In this document: positions 50,631-58,776 of the stretch, one piece after another
Layout: the number at the start of each line of letters is the position of its first letter
Position numbering within the stretch: position 1 is the first letter of the stretch
Origin: Thalassobaculum litoreum DSM 18839
GTDB lineage: Bacteria > Pseudomonadota > Alphaproteobacteria > Thalassobaculales > Thalassobaculaceae
Direction: 5' to 3'
DNA: 64,000 nucleotides
NCBI RefSeq assembly: GCF_900102465.1
Contig: NZ_FNBW01000013.1
Location: 69,501-133,500, forward strand
Notes under the pieces: model-generated
What the model was told of the DNA's origin: nothing
What the model saw: the letters and a program-made list of their open reading frames with translations, nothing else
The model's database searches: none
Program-made: the position numbers and the translations under genes

Positions 50631-52169
50631 TCAGCCATCCAGCTTGTGCTTGAGAATCTTGCCCGCCGCCGTCGCCGGCAGGCTGTCTCGGAACTCCCAG
50701 CGCCCAGGCCGTTTGTAGGCCGACAGCTTGTCGGCCACGAAGGCCGCGAGGTCCGCGGCGCTGGGGGTGCGGCCCTGCACCGGCTGGATGAAGGCCACCA
50801 CTTCCTCGTTGCCGTCCCTGGCCGGGCGGCCGACGACGGCGCACAGGCCGACGTCGGGATGCAGGGTGATCGCCGCCTCCACCTCCGGCGGGTAGACGTT
50901 GAAGCCGGAGCGGATGATCAGCTCCTTGCGGCGGCCGACCACATAGAGCAGGCCGTCGGCGTTCAGCCGGCCGAGATCTCCGGTCTTGAACCACAGCCCG
51001 TCATGGACGGCGGCCGTTTCCCCGGGTGCCTTGTAATAGCCCTTCATCACCAGCGGACCGGACACCTGGATCTCGCCCACCATGTCCGTCGGCAGGGCCC
51101 CGCCGTCGTCGCCGACGATGCGCACCTGGACGTCGGGAATGATCTCGCCGACCGTGTCGTCATCGCGCGGACGGTCGATATCGGTCACCGAGATGGTCGG
51201 CGCGGTCTCGGTCATTCCGTAGCCGTTATGCAACGGCACCCCGAAGGCCGCCTCCACCCGCCTCTTCAGTCCCAGGTCCAGCGGCGCACCGCCGGAGGAC
51301 AGATAACGGATGCGTCCCGGGTTCAGCGCTCGGCCACGGATTGTGGTGAGCTCAAGGATTCGTGCGTACATCTGGGGCACGCCGTTGAACAGGCTGATCG
51401 CGCCGCCCTCGATCGCGGCCAGGGCATGCTCGGCCGAGAAACGCGGAATCAGGTCGACCCGGCCGCCCATGTACATGTTGCCCAGATACACCGATGCGAG
51501 GCCGAACACGTGACTGATCGGCAACACGCCGTAGATCCGGTCGCCCGGCGTCACCCGCCTGGAGTCACCAGACCGGGCGCCGATGAACAGCAGGTTGCGA
51601 TGGGTCAGCATCACGCCCTTCGGCTTCCCGGTGGTGCCGGAGGTGTAGATCATCACCGCCACCCGGTCGGCCGGATCCTCGCCGCTCTCGTCCACCGCCG
51701 GGTCGGCATCGCCGAACGCCGCCAGGGTGGCGCCGAGATCGTCCAGCTCGGCCACCGGCGCCGCTCCGTGGCGCGCGCCATGGGCCGTCGCCTCGTCCGA
51801 GACCGAGTCCGTATACAGCGCCAGCTTCGGGCGGGCATGGTCGCGGATGGCGTCGATCTCGCCCGAGGACAGCCGCGCATTGATCGGGATCGCCCAGGCG
51901 CCGAGCTTCGCCGCCGCCAGAACCGACAGAGCGGTGGCGAAGCCGTTCTCACCGACGATGTAGAACCGGTCGCCGGCCGCCAGCCCCCGCTCCGCCAGGG
52001 TGGCGGCCAGACGGGTCGACCGCGCATCCGCCTCGCCGTAGCTCATCACCCGCTCGCCCTCGGCCAGGGCCGGGATGGCGGGATATCGCTCGGCCCACCA
52101 GGCCACCGGATCGGCGATCGAGGCGAAGATGTCCGTCGCCGGACGTGAGCCGTCCCAGGTTTCCGTCAT
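50631..52169 (-). CDS. AMP-forming acyl-CoA ligase
   Basis: An ANL-superfamily enzyme of 512 residues that activates a carboxylic acid as acyl-adenylate then CoA ester. The core motif is YTSGTTGKPKGVMLTHRNL (about 173-191); also NGYGMTETAPTISVTD, WFKTGDLGRLNADGLLYVVG and the C-terminal Lys in KILKHK. The start overlaps a ribosome site GGAGACC. The acyl-CoA dehydrogenase gene lies 13 bp upstream, so the two form an operon for a short or aromatic acid; the substrate is unknown. Confidence 0.92.
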   Translation of the reverse strand: MTETWDGSRPATDIFASIADPVAWWAERYPAIPALAEGERVMSYGEADARSTRLAATLAERGLAAGDRFYIVGENGFATALSVLAAAKLGAWAIPINARLSSGEIDAIRDHARPKLALYTDSVSDEATAHGARHGAAPVAELDDLGATLAAFGDADPAVDESGEDPADRVAVMIYTSGTTGKPKGVMLTHRNLLFIGARSGDSRRVTPGDRIYGVLPISHVFGLASVYLGNMYMGGRVDLIPRFSAEHALAAIEGGAISLFNGVPQMYARILELTTIRGRALNPGRIRYLSSGGAPLDLGLKRRVEAAFGVPLHNGYGMTETAPTISVTDIDRPRDDDTVGEIIPDVQVRIVGDDGGALPTDMVGEIQVSGPLVMKGYYKAPGETAAVHDGLWFKTGDLGRLNADGLLYVVGRRKELIIRSGFNVYPPEVEAAITLHPDVGLCAVVGRPARDGNEEVVAFIQPVQGRTPSAADLAAFVADKLSAYKRPGRWEFRDSLPATAAGKILKHKLDG

Positions 52170-52182
52170 GACGGTCTCCGGG

Positions 52183-53343
52183 TCAGCGGGAGGCCGCGTG
52201 GGCCCGCAGCATGTTGCGGGCGATCACGATCTGCTGGATCTGCGAGGTGCCCTCGTAGATCCGGAACAGCCGAACGTCGCGGTAGAAGCGCTCGACCGCG
52301 TATTCGTTGATGTAGCCCGCACCGCCATGGATCTGCACCGCCCGGTCCGCCACCCGGCCGACCATCTCCGAGGCGTAATACTTGGCGCAGGCGGCGACCA
52401 TGGCCGTGTTCTCGCCGGCGTCGAACTTGGCGGCCGCGTCCTTGACCATCGCCTCGGCGGCATAGGCCTCGGTCTTGCTGTCGGCCAGCATCGCCTGGAT
52501 GAGCTGGAAGTCGGAGAGCAGCTGACCGAACTGCTTGCGCTCGGTGGCGTAGCCCAGACACTCGTTGATCAGCCGGTCGGCCATGCCGATGCACACCGAG
52601 GACAGGTGCAGCCGACCCCGGTCCAGCACCTTCATCGCGGTCTTGAAGCCCTGGCCCTCGACCCCGCCGATGATCGCGTCGGCCGGGACCTTCACGTCCT
52701 CGAAGATCACGTCGGCCACATGGGTGCCCTGCTGGCCCATCTTCTTGTACGGCTTGCCGGTGGAGATGCCGGGCGACCTGGCGTCGACCAGAAAGGCGGA
52801 GATGCCGCCCGCCCCTTTGTTGTCCGGGTCGGTGCGCGCCATGACGGTGAAGACGCCGGCCTTGGTCGAGTTGGTGATGAACCGCTTGGTGCCGTTGAGG
52901 ACGTAGCCGTTGCCGTCCTTCTTCGCGGAGGTCCGCACCGAGGCGGCGTCGGAGCCGCTGTCGGGCTCGGTCAGGCAGAACGATCCCACCAGTTCGCCGG
53001 AGGCCAGACGCGGCAGGTAGTCGCGCTTCTGATCCTCGGTGCCGTCCATCACGATGGCCTGGCTGCCGATGCCGACATTCGTGCCGATCAGCGACCGAAA
53101 ACAGGGTGCCGTGTGCCCCAGCTCGTTGCCGATCACCACCTCCTCCGACATGGACAGGCCGAGCCCGCCGTACTCCTCCGGAATCGAGAGGCCGTAGAGG
53201 CCCATCTCCGCCATTTCCTGAGACACTTCCTCGGGGATCGCGTCCTCGCGGCTGACCTGTTCCTCCAGCGGAATCAGGCGCTCGGTCACGTAGCGGCGGA
53301 CGGTGTCCGTAAACTGGTTGAGGGTCTCCTGATCGAGCGCCAC
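52183..53343 (-). CDS. Acyl-CoA dehydrogenase
   Basis: A FAD enzyme of 386 residues introducing a 2,3-double bond into an acyl-CoA. Features: LTEPDSGSDAASVRTSAKKD (FAD/substrate region), LDRGRLHLSSVCIGMADRLI and the C-terminal FRIYEGTSQIQQIVIARNML with the catalytic Glu of YEGTS. The start is GTG 53343 with GGGAGACC upstream. It probably works with the ligase 13 bp downstream. The upstream region contains the palindrome TGTATACA. Confidence 0.93.
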   Translation of the reverse strand: MALDQETLNQFTDTVRRYVTERLIPLEEQVSREDAIPEEVSQEMAEMGLYGLSIPEEYGGLGLSMSEEVVIGNELGHTAPCFRSLIGTNVGIGSQAIVMDGTEDQKRDYLPRLASGELVGSFCLTEPDSGSDAASVRTSAKKDGNGYVLNGTKRFITNSTKAGVFTVMARTDPDNKGAGGISAFLVDARSPGISTGKPYKKMGQQGTHVADVIFEDVKVPADAIIGGVEGQGFKTAMKVLDRGRLHLSSVCIGMADRLINECLGYATERKQFGQLLSDFQLIQAMLADSKTEAYAAEAMVKDAAAKFDAGENTAMVAACAKYYASEMVGRVADRAVQIHGGAGYINEYAVERFYRDVRLFRIYEGTSQIQQIVIARNMLRAHAASR

Positions 53344-53457
53344 GGCGGTCTCCCTTGATCGTCATGCCTGATCGGCACGGTTGCTTTTCTGTACGTCCGT
53401 ATTTGTCGGCGGGACTATAGGTTCCGCGCTCCCAGGCGTCCACGCAGCTTGCCGAGT

Positions 53458-53467
53458 TTGTATACAC
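53458..53467. promoter_or_regulatory. TGTATACA palindrome between acyl-CoA dehydrogenase and GGT genes
   Basis: TTGTATACAC contains the perfect 8-bp palindrome TGTATACA, 115 bp upstream of the dehydrogenase GTG and 46 bp upstream of the GGT ATG. Similar to the core at 45285-45294. Confidence 0.35.
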
Positions 53468-53512
53468 CGGCTAAACCGCTGCAAATCGAACGAAGCGAGG
53501 AAACAACCCATC

Positions 53513-55096
53513 ATGCGCGACCTGCACCTTCCCGGCCGTTCCCCGGTGTACGCACCCAACGCCGCCATCGCCACCTCCCACCCGCTGGCGAGCCAGGTCG
53601 GCCTCGACGTTCTGAAATCCGGCGGCACCGCCGTGGACGCCGCCGTCGCGGCCTGCGCCGTGCTCTGCGTGGTCGAGCCGCACATGACCGGCATCGGCGG
53701 CGACTGCTTCGCCCTGGTCGCCCCCAAGGGCAGCGGCGACATCGTCGCCATGAACGGCTCCGGCCGCGCGCCGGGCAAGGCCGAGCTCTCCTGGTTCCAG
53801 GAAAAGGGCATCACCGAACTGGGCGCCTCGAACGACCCGCATACGGTCACCGTGCCGGGCGCGATCGGCGCCTGGACCGCCCTGCTGGAGCGCTTCGGCA
53901 GCAAGTCCCTGGGCGAGCTGCTGCAGCCGGCGATCAAATACGCCGAAGAGGGTTATCCGGTGAGCTCCCGCGTCGGCAGCGACTGGGCCGACGCGGTGGA
54001 GAAGCTGTCGAAGAATCCGGCGGCCAAGGCGGCCATGCTGCCGAACGGCAAGGCCCCGGCCATCGGCACCCGCCACAGCCAGCCGAAGCTCGCCGCCACC
54101 TTCAAGATCCTCGCCGAGAAGGGCCGCGACGGCTTCTATACCGGCGCGGTCGCCGAAGACATGGTCGCCAGCCTGAACAAGCTGGGCGGCCTGCACAGCC
54201 TCGAAGACTTCGCCAACGCCGCCCCGGAATGGGTGGAGCCGATCACGGCCAAGTTCGCCGGCCATGACGTCTTCGAATGCCCGCCGAACGGCCAGGGCGT
54301 CTGCGCGCTGATGATCCTGTCGATCCTCGACCGCCACGACGTCGCCAGCCTGAGCCAGGCCGACCGGGTGCACCTGATCGCCGAGGCCACCAAGCTCGCC
54401 TATGCCCAGCGCGACCGCTACGTCGCCGATCCGCGCCAGGTCGACGTGCCGGTGGACTGGCTGCTGTCCGACGCCCACATCTCGGCGCTGGACGCGATGA
54501 TCGACCCGAACAAGGCCGGCGCCTTCGAGCCGAGCGACTTCCCGGTCCACAAGGACACGATCTACCTGTCCTGCGTCGACAAGGACGGCACCGCGATCAG
54601 CTTCATCAACTCGATCTTCTCCGATTTCGGAAGCTGCATCATGAGCGAGAACACCGGCGTCATGCTGCACAACCGCGGCAAGTCGTTCCACCTCGTGGAA
54701 GGCCACCCGAACGCCATCGCGCCGAACAAGCGGCCGATGCACACGATCATCCCCGGCATGCTGGTGAAGGACGGCCGCGCCGTCGCCCCGTTCGGCGTCA
54801 TGGGCGGCCAGTACCAGTCGACCGGCCACGCCACCTTCCTGTCGAACCTGCTGATGCGCGGTATGGACCCGCAGGAAGCGCTGGACGACAGCCGCAGCTT
54901 CGCCACCGAGGGCACCCTGCAGGTCGAGAGCACCTTCGCGCCGGAGACCTATGCGGCGCTGGAGAAGAAGGGCCACAGCCTGACCCGCATGCCGAAGCCG
55001 ATCGGCGGCGGCCAGGCGGTTCTGATCGACGAGAAGAACGGCGTTCTCGTCGCCGGCTCCGACCCCCGCAAGGACGGCTGCGCGCTGGGGTATTGA
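53513..55096 (+). CDS. Gamma-glutamyltransferase-family protein
   Basis: An N-terminal-nucleophile hydrolase family protein of 527 residues. Early features: ATSHPLASQVGLDVLKSGGT and MTGIGGDCFALV. The cleavage/nucleophile Thr is expected in KDGTAISFINSIFSDFGS (about Thr360), followed by SENTGVMLHNRGKSF and MPKPIGGGQAVLID. There is no signal peptide, unlike periplasmic GGT, so the enzyme appears cytoplasmic. The start at ATG 53513 has GAGGAAAC upstream; the frame extends further up without support. It may act on glutathione or on other gamma-glutamyl or acyl compounds. Confidence 0.88.
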   Translation: MRDLHLPGRSPVYAPNAAIATSHPLASQVGLDVLKSGGTAVDAAVAACAVLCVVEPHMTGIGGDCFALVAPKGSGDIVAMNGSGRAPGKAELSWFQEKGITELGASNDPHTVTVPGAIGAWTALLERFGSKSLGELLQPAIKYAEEGYPVSSRVGSDWADAVEKLSKNPAAKAAMLPNGKAPAIGTRHSQPKLAATFKILAEKGRDGFYTGAVAEDMVASLNKLGGLHSLEDFANAAPEWVEPITAKFAGHDVFECPPNGQGVCALMILSILDRHDVASLSQADRVHLIAEATKLAYAQRDRYVADPRQVDVPVDWLLSDAHISALDAMIDPNKAGAFEPSDFPVHKDTIYLSCVDKDGTAISFINSIFSDFGSCIMSENTGVMLHNRGKSFHLVEGHPNAIAPNKRPMHTIIPGMLVKDGRAVAPFGVMGGQYQSTGHATFLSNLLMRGMDPQEALDDSRSFATEGTLQVESTFAPETYAALEKKGHSLTRMPKPIGGGQAVLIDEKNGVLVAGSDPRKDGCALGY

Positions 55097-55132
55097 TCGG
55101 CGGGGTCTTGATCAGTCGACGTTCCCCTTCAC

Positions 55133-55158
55133 CGTCTTCCCGGCCCTGAGCCGGGACC
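55133..55158. repeat. Palindromic intergenic repeat, left copy (upstream pair)
   Basis: CGTCTTCCCGGCCCTGAGCC followed by GGGACC; the inverted partner is at 55220-55246. It is a member of a CGTC-TCCCGG...CCGGGA family also found at 56259-56373. Confidence 0.55.
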
Positions 55159-55219
55159 TAGGGCGGGGCAGCCGGAACGTCCCAGGACATGAACCTAACA
55201 GTCCAGCCGGCGGACGGCT

Positions 55220-55246
55220 GGATCCCGGCGCAAGGCCAGGAAGACG
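55220..55246. repeat. Palindromic intergenic repeat, right copy (upstream pair)
   Basis: GGATCCCGGCGCAAGGCC followed by AGGAAGACG is the inverted counterpart of 55133-55158 with a few mismatches; the pair encloses about 61 bp. Confidence 0.55.
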
Positions 55247-55267
55247 AACACAGAAGGGGAGCCTGCC

Positions 55268-56227
55268 ATGGCCCATAAGATCGCGATCATCGGCCTCGGC
55301 ATCATGGGCCGTCGGCTGCTCGGCCGTATCCTGGAGCACCCGGCCTTCGAACCGGTCGCCCTGTGGGACCCGTCCGAAACCGCCTGCAGGAAGGCTGCCG
55401 AGGAAGCGCCGGGCGTGCCGATCGTCGACAATGCACAGGCCGCTATCGCCGCCGCCGACGTGGTCTACCTCGCCTGCCCGCCGGTGCCGCGCAAGGCCTA
55501 CGCCCTGGAGGCCGCCGCCGCCGGCAAGGCGGTGTTCCTGGAGAAGCCGCTGGGCGTCGATATCGAGGAGAGCCGCGATCTGGTGGAGAAGCTGAAGGCG
55601 TCCGGCGTGCCCGCCGCCGTCAACTTCACCCAGGCAGCCGGCAAGGCGCTCGCCACCGTGCAGGACGCCATCGCCTCGGGCGCGACCGGCGCGCTGAGCA
55701 ACATCAACATCCTCGTCACCTACCCGGCCTGGCCGCGCGCCTGGCAGGTCGATGCCGACTGGCTGCGCTTCAAGGGCGAGGGCGGCTACACCCGCGAGGT
55801 GATCTCCCACTTCGTCTTCCTGTCGGAGCGCATCCTCGGCCGCACGAAGCTGGTCTGGGCCAAGCCGTCCTACCCGACCGACCCGGCCCTGTGCGAGACC
55901 CAGGTCCTGGCCCGGCTGGAGAATGAGGCCGGCGTGCCGGTGTCGATCCTCGGCTCGGTCGGCGGCGTGCAGCCGGACCGCCAGGAGGTCTATCTCAACT
56001 TCGAGAAGACCGGCTTCCTGGTCGCCGAGTTCTACCGGCTGTTCCAGTCGGACGGCGGCGCGTGGAAGGAGATCCTCGACCCGCCGGCGGACCCGCGCAA
56101 GATCAGCCTGGGCGCCCAGCTCGGCTCCCTGGACGACCTGCTCAGCGGCCGCCCGTCGAAGCTCGCCACGCTGGACGATGCGTTCAGCGTGCAGCAGAAG
56201 ATCGAGGGGATTCTGGCGGGGACGTGA
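55268..56227 (+). CDS. Gfo/Idh/MocA-family oxidoreductase
   Basis: An NAD(P)-dependent oxidoreductase of 319 residues. The Rossmann motif IAIIGLGIMGRRLLGRILEH is at 5-24; the family EKP motif is in VFLEKPLGVDI (about 92-102). A C-terminal alpha/beta domain (about 125-300) follows. The substrate is probably a sugar, inositol or small imine. The start is preceded by a GGGGAGCC ribosome site. It sits alone between palindromic repeat pairs and follows the GGT gene by 171 bp. Confidence 0.9.
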   Translation: MAHKIAIIGLGIMGRRLLGRILEHPAFEPVALWDPSETACRKAAEEAPGVPIVDNAQAAIAAADVVYLACPPVPRKAYALEAAAAGKAVFLEKPLGVDIEESRDLVEKLKASGVPAAVNFTQAAGKALATVQDAIASGATGALSNINILVTYPAWPRAWQVDADWLRFKGEGGYTREVISHFVFLSERILGRTKLVWAKPSYPTDPALCETQVLARLENEAGVPVSILGSVGGVQPDRQEVYLNFEKTGFLVAEFYRLFQSDGGAWKEILDPPADPRKISLGAQLGSLDDLLSGRPSKLATLDDAFSVQQKIEGILAGT

Positions 56228-56258
56228 GGGTCTTCGCCATTGTCCTCTTTTATCTCAA

Positions 56259-56306
56259 GGTCCCGGCCTTGCCCCGGATCAAGTCCGGGGACAAGCCGGG
56301 ATGACG
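56259..56306. repeat. Palindromic intergenic repeat, left copy (downstream pair)
   Basis: Contains GCCCCGGATCAAGTCCGGGG and ends GGATGACG; inverted copy at 56327-56373. About 48 bp. Confidence 0.65.
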
Positions 56307-56326
56307 GTGGTTGTAGTAAAAAATCT

Positions 56327-56373
56327 CGTCATCCCAGTCTGACCCGGACTTGATCCGGGGCAGGACCGGGACC
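56327..56373. repeat. Palindromic intergenic repeat, right copy (downstream pair)
   Basis: Starts CGTCATCC, contains CCGGACTTGATCCGGGGC and ends CCGGGACC. It is the inverted counterpart of 56259-56306 with about 8 mismatches. The T/A-rich spacer (GTAGTAAAAAATCT) lies between. Confidence 0.65.
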
Positions 56374-56394
56374 GAGCCCTGTTACTGAGGCCCC

Positions 56395-56790
56395 TCACCC
56401 CGCCAGCCGATCCGGCATGACGAAGCGCGCCCGGGCACGATCACTGCCGAGGCGCTCGTCGGTGTAGTATCGGCCCAGCGCGCCCTTCACCCCCGCCATC
56501 ACATCCGGGTTGCGTGCTTGAAACGCCTCCCAGCTTTCCCCGTCCGGTCCGTCGGCGATGCGTTCGTTGATCACCATCAGGAACGCGTAGGTAATGGTCT
56601 CGTGGAACAGCCCCGGCTTGCCCACATGGCCGGCGAAGGCCCGCAGGCTCATCGAATACCGGGTCATGGCCTCCGGCAGGGACATCCGCTTCAGGTAGAT
56701 CCAGGCGAGCCGCACATGGGCGGCATGACGGAATTCCGACGGCGGGAGCGTCAGCGCCTCGAAGGAGCCGACAAAGGCGTCGTCGGTCAT
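56395..56790 (-). CDS. Small conserved protein of unknown function
   Basis: A 131-residue cytoplasmic protein. It has a conserved EFRHAAHVRLAWIYLKRM core and KPGLFHETITYAFLMVINER, a pattern I have seen in uncharacterised families but cannot name. A helical bundle is likely. It lies 1 bp after the small RHH-like gene, so the two are co-transcribed. There are no catalytic motifs that I can defend. Confidence 0.75.
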   Translation of the reverse strand: MTDDAFVGSFEALTLPPSEFRHAAHVRLAWIYLKRMSLPEAMTRYSMSLRAFAGHVGKPGLFHETITYAFLMVINERIADGPDGESWEAFQARNPDVMAGVKGALGRYYTDERLGSDRARARFVMPDRLAG

Positions 56791-56791
56791 C

Positions 56792-57043
56792 TCACGCCTC
56801 CTTGAGTTTGTGGCTGTCGGCAGCGGTCAGGTCGAGCCCGTAGACCTCGCGGAGCTGGGCGGCCCGTTTCAGCGTCTCCTCGCCGAACGGCTGCCTGCCC
56901 TCGAAGGCGTGGAGCATCACCCCTTCGATCAGATCGCCGAGGCTGATGTCGTGCAGCTCGGCCACGCCCTTCATCACCTTCAGCAGCCGCCGCTCGATGC
57001 GCACACCGGTCTGCACGCGGTCCACAGTTTTTGAGGTCGGCAT
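56792..57043 (-). CDS. Small ribbon-helix-helix-like protein
   Basis: An 83-residue protein, MPTSKTVDRVQTGVRIERRL at the start. The pattern (beta strand TGVRIERRLLKVMKG, then a helix-turn-helix-like SLGDLIEGVML) resembles RHH/CopG-type DNA-binding proteins, not confirmed. The start at ATG 57043 has GAGATAT upstream only; an upstream extension in the open frame is unsupported. It precedes the 131-residue gene by 1 bp. Dyads upstream (57048-57059, 57059-57082) are possible autoregulatory sites. Confidence 0.65.
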   Translation of the reverse strand: MPTSKTVDRVQTGVRIERRLLKVMKGVAELHDISLGDLIEGVMLHAFEGRQPFGEETLKRAAQLREVYGLDLTAADSHKLKEA

Positions 57044-57047
57044 CGGG

Positions 57048-57082
57048 ATATCTCGATATGTTATCTTGGTACATTTATAACA
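57048..57082 (-). promoter_or_regulatory. Dyads upstream of the RHH-like gene
   Basis: ATATC-TC-GATAT (near-palindrome) and TGTTAT-N12-ATAACA (perfect 6-bp arms) lie within 40 bp upstream of the ATG, in an A/T-rich patch. Promoter plus operator is inference. Confidence 0.4.
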
Positions 57083-57152
57083 CTCATCGAGAACCAGGCA
57101 AACGGCTTGATCCTGATTTGCATCAGGATCAAGCCGCCAGGCCCATCCGGAA

Positions 57153-57737
57153 TCAGGACGGATCGACCGGCCGCCAGCCGTGGAGCACGCTGCGCTGTGC
57201 GATCGAGAGGGCAAAGAAGTGGCCGCCGGACGCTCCCGGCTGGTCCAGCGCGCGGGAGATCGGCTGGCCGAGATAGTGTGCCAGAGCCAGAGCCCCCACG
57301 GCCCCGTGACTGACCACGGCGACACTCCCGGACGCCTGCGCCATCACCGCCTCCAGGGCGGCGACGATCCGGGCCTGTTCGTCCACGGCCCGGGCCCAGC
57401 CGCGGATGCTGCTCTCGGGCTCGGCGAAGAAGGCATCGGCCGTCGCCTGAAACTCCGCCGGCGGCAGATAGCCGGTCGACGACCGATCGTTCTCGCCCAG
57501 GTCGGTCCGCTCGATCGGGGTCAGACCGCGGAGGCCGCAGAGAAGGGCCGCCCCGTCCCGCGCCTTGCGCTCGGTGCTGCAATAGATCGCCGACAGGCTC
57601 CAGAGCCAGGGCGTCGAGGCCAGCGCCGCGATCCGGACGCGGCCGCGATCGGACAGCGGCCAATCGGTGATCGGCACCGCCGGGTCGATCACCACGTCCG
57701 GATGGGTGATGAAATAGAGGACGGGTTCGCCGCTCAC
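57153..57737 (-). CDS. Histidine phosphatase-like protein with altered RHG motif
   Basis: A 194-residue protein of the phosphoglycerate mutase/histidine phosphatase family. The usual RHG at the start is FITHPDVV (His12 kept, the preceding Arg is Thr), and the second catalytic His lies in VVSHGAVGALAL (about 144). The STER region (IYCSTERKARDGAALL) is typical. The missing Arg makes activity doubtful, though a THP variant subgroup may be functional. GTG 57737 overlaps the nitronate monooxygenase stop by 4 bp (GTGA), which is why I reject longer upstream starts. Confidence 0.75.
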   Translation of the reverse strand: MSGEPVLYFITHPDVVIDPAVPITDWPLSDRGRVRIAALASTPWLWSLSAIYCSTERKARDGAALLCGLRGLTPIERTDLGENDRSSTGYLPPAEFQATADAFFAEPESSIRGWARAVDEQARIVAALEAVMAQASGSVAVVSHGAVGALALAHYLGQPISRALDQPGASGGHFFALSIAQRSVLHGWRPVDPS

Positions 57738-58750
57738 TCCGCCGCCGCGGCCGCTCCGCCGACGGAGATCGCACCCATCCGGCCGGCCGCCGCGACCGCG
57801 TCGTCGATCAGACGGTCCATGATCGCCTCCACCGGCTCGATCCTGTCGGCAAAGACGCAGGCCTGGCCCATGGACAGGATGCCCTTCTCCGGGTCGCCCT
57901 CGGTATAGGCCTGCTTCTGGGCCAGCCCCATTACATAGGGTCGATACGCCTCGAACTCGGTCACGCCCTGGCGTTCCAGCTCGGCGATGGCGCGGGTGGT
58001 GGCGTTGTCGATGCCGCGGAAGGTGTTGCGCATGGAGGCGAGCACCAGGGCGGTGTCGGTCTCCTGGGCGTCGATCACCCGCTGCTTGATGGCGTCGTGG
58101 CTCCAGATCTCGCTGGCCACCAGGAAGCGGGTGCCGATCAGCGCCGCATCCGCGCCCATGGCAAGCACCGCCGCGACCTGAGCGCCGGTGCCGATGCCGC
58201 CGCCGATCAGGATCGGCTTGTCGACCCGTTGAACCGCCAGCGGCGCCTGCACGATGGAACCGACCAGGTTCAGCCCCGGGTGGCCGCCGCATTCGGCCCC
58301 GACCACGGCGATGGCGTCGACCGGCAGCTTGGAGGCGGCGGAGACCGCGTGCTTCACGGTGGCGACCTTGTGGAACACCACGCCGCCGGCGTCCTTGATC
58401 CGCTCCACGAAATCGGCCGGTGGCAGGCCCGCCGTCTCGAAGTGGCGCACGCCTTTGTCCAGGGCGATCTCGAGTTGGGCCGGCAGGTCCTTGTTGTGAT
58501 CGGTATGGACCGACAGGTAGAGGTTCACGCCGAACGGCTTGCCGCCGGTGAGGCGCTTCGCCTTATCCAGCTCGGCCTCGAACTCGCCCGGACCGGGAAA
58601 GGTCTTGGCGGTGATGTAACCCATGCCGCCCGCGTTCACGACCCCGGCCACATAGGCCGCGTCGGCCAGCCACATCAGGCCCCCGGCGACGATCGGATGG
58701 TCGATGCCGAACAGCTCGGTGATGCGGGTCTTGAAGCGCTGCGGTCGCAT
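57734..58750 (-). CDS. Nitronate monooxygenase / 2-nitropropane dioxygenase family
   Basis: An FMN-dependent TIM-barrel enzyme of 338 residues. Features: FGIDHPIVAGGLMWLADAAY, VVGAECGGHPGLNL and LIGGGIGTGAQVAAVLAMGA (phosphate binding), and LIGTRFLVASE. Family members oxidise nitronates or act as enoyl reductases. It sits 26 bp after the acyl-CoA synthetase and overlaps the histidine phosphatase by 4 bp. Role in the cluster is unclear. Confidence 0.9.
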   Translation of the reverse strand: MRPQRFKTRITELFGIDHPIVAGGLMWLADAAYVAGVVNAGGMGYITAKTFPGPGEFEAELDKAKRLTGGKPFGVNLYLSVHTDHNKDLPAQLEIALDKGVRHFETAGLPPADFVERIKDAGGVVFHKVATVKHAVSAASKLPVDAIAVVGAECGGHPGLNLVGSIVQAPLAVQRVDKPILIGGGIGTGAQVAAVLAMGADAALIGTRFLVASEIWSHDAIKQRVIDAQETDTALVLASMRNTFRGIDNATTRAIAELERQGVTEFEAYRPYVMGLAQKQAYTEGDPEKGILSMGQACVFADRIEPVEAIMDRLIDDAVAAAGRMGAISVGGAAAAAE

Positions 58751-58776
58751 GGAGGCCGCTCCCTATTCCGGCGTGA

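Noticed and set aside
50574-52148. 524-codon plus-strand frame opposite the acyl-CoA ligase
   Set aside because: Antisense shadow; no homology features.
56395-57043. Classic toxin-antitoxin call for the small gene pair
   Set aside because: The second protein lacks any known toxin motif; only the layout is suggestive, so it is listed as a question, not an annotation.
57738-58292. Long upstream extension of the histidine phosphatase frame
   Set aside because: It would run antisense-like through the nitronate monooxygenase gene in another frame; GTG 57737 with the 4-bp overlap is the natural start.
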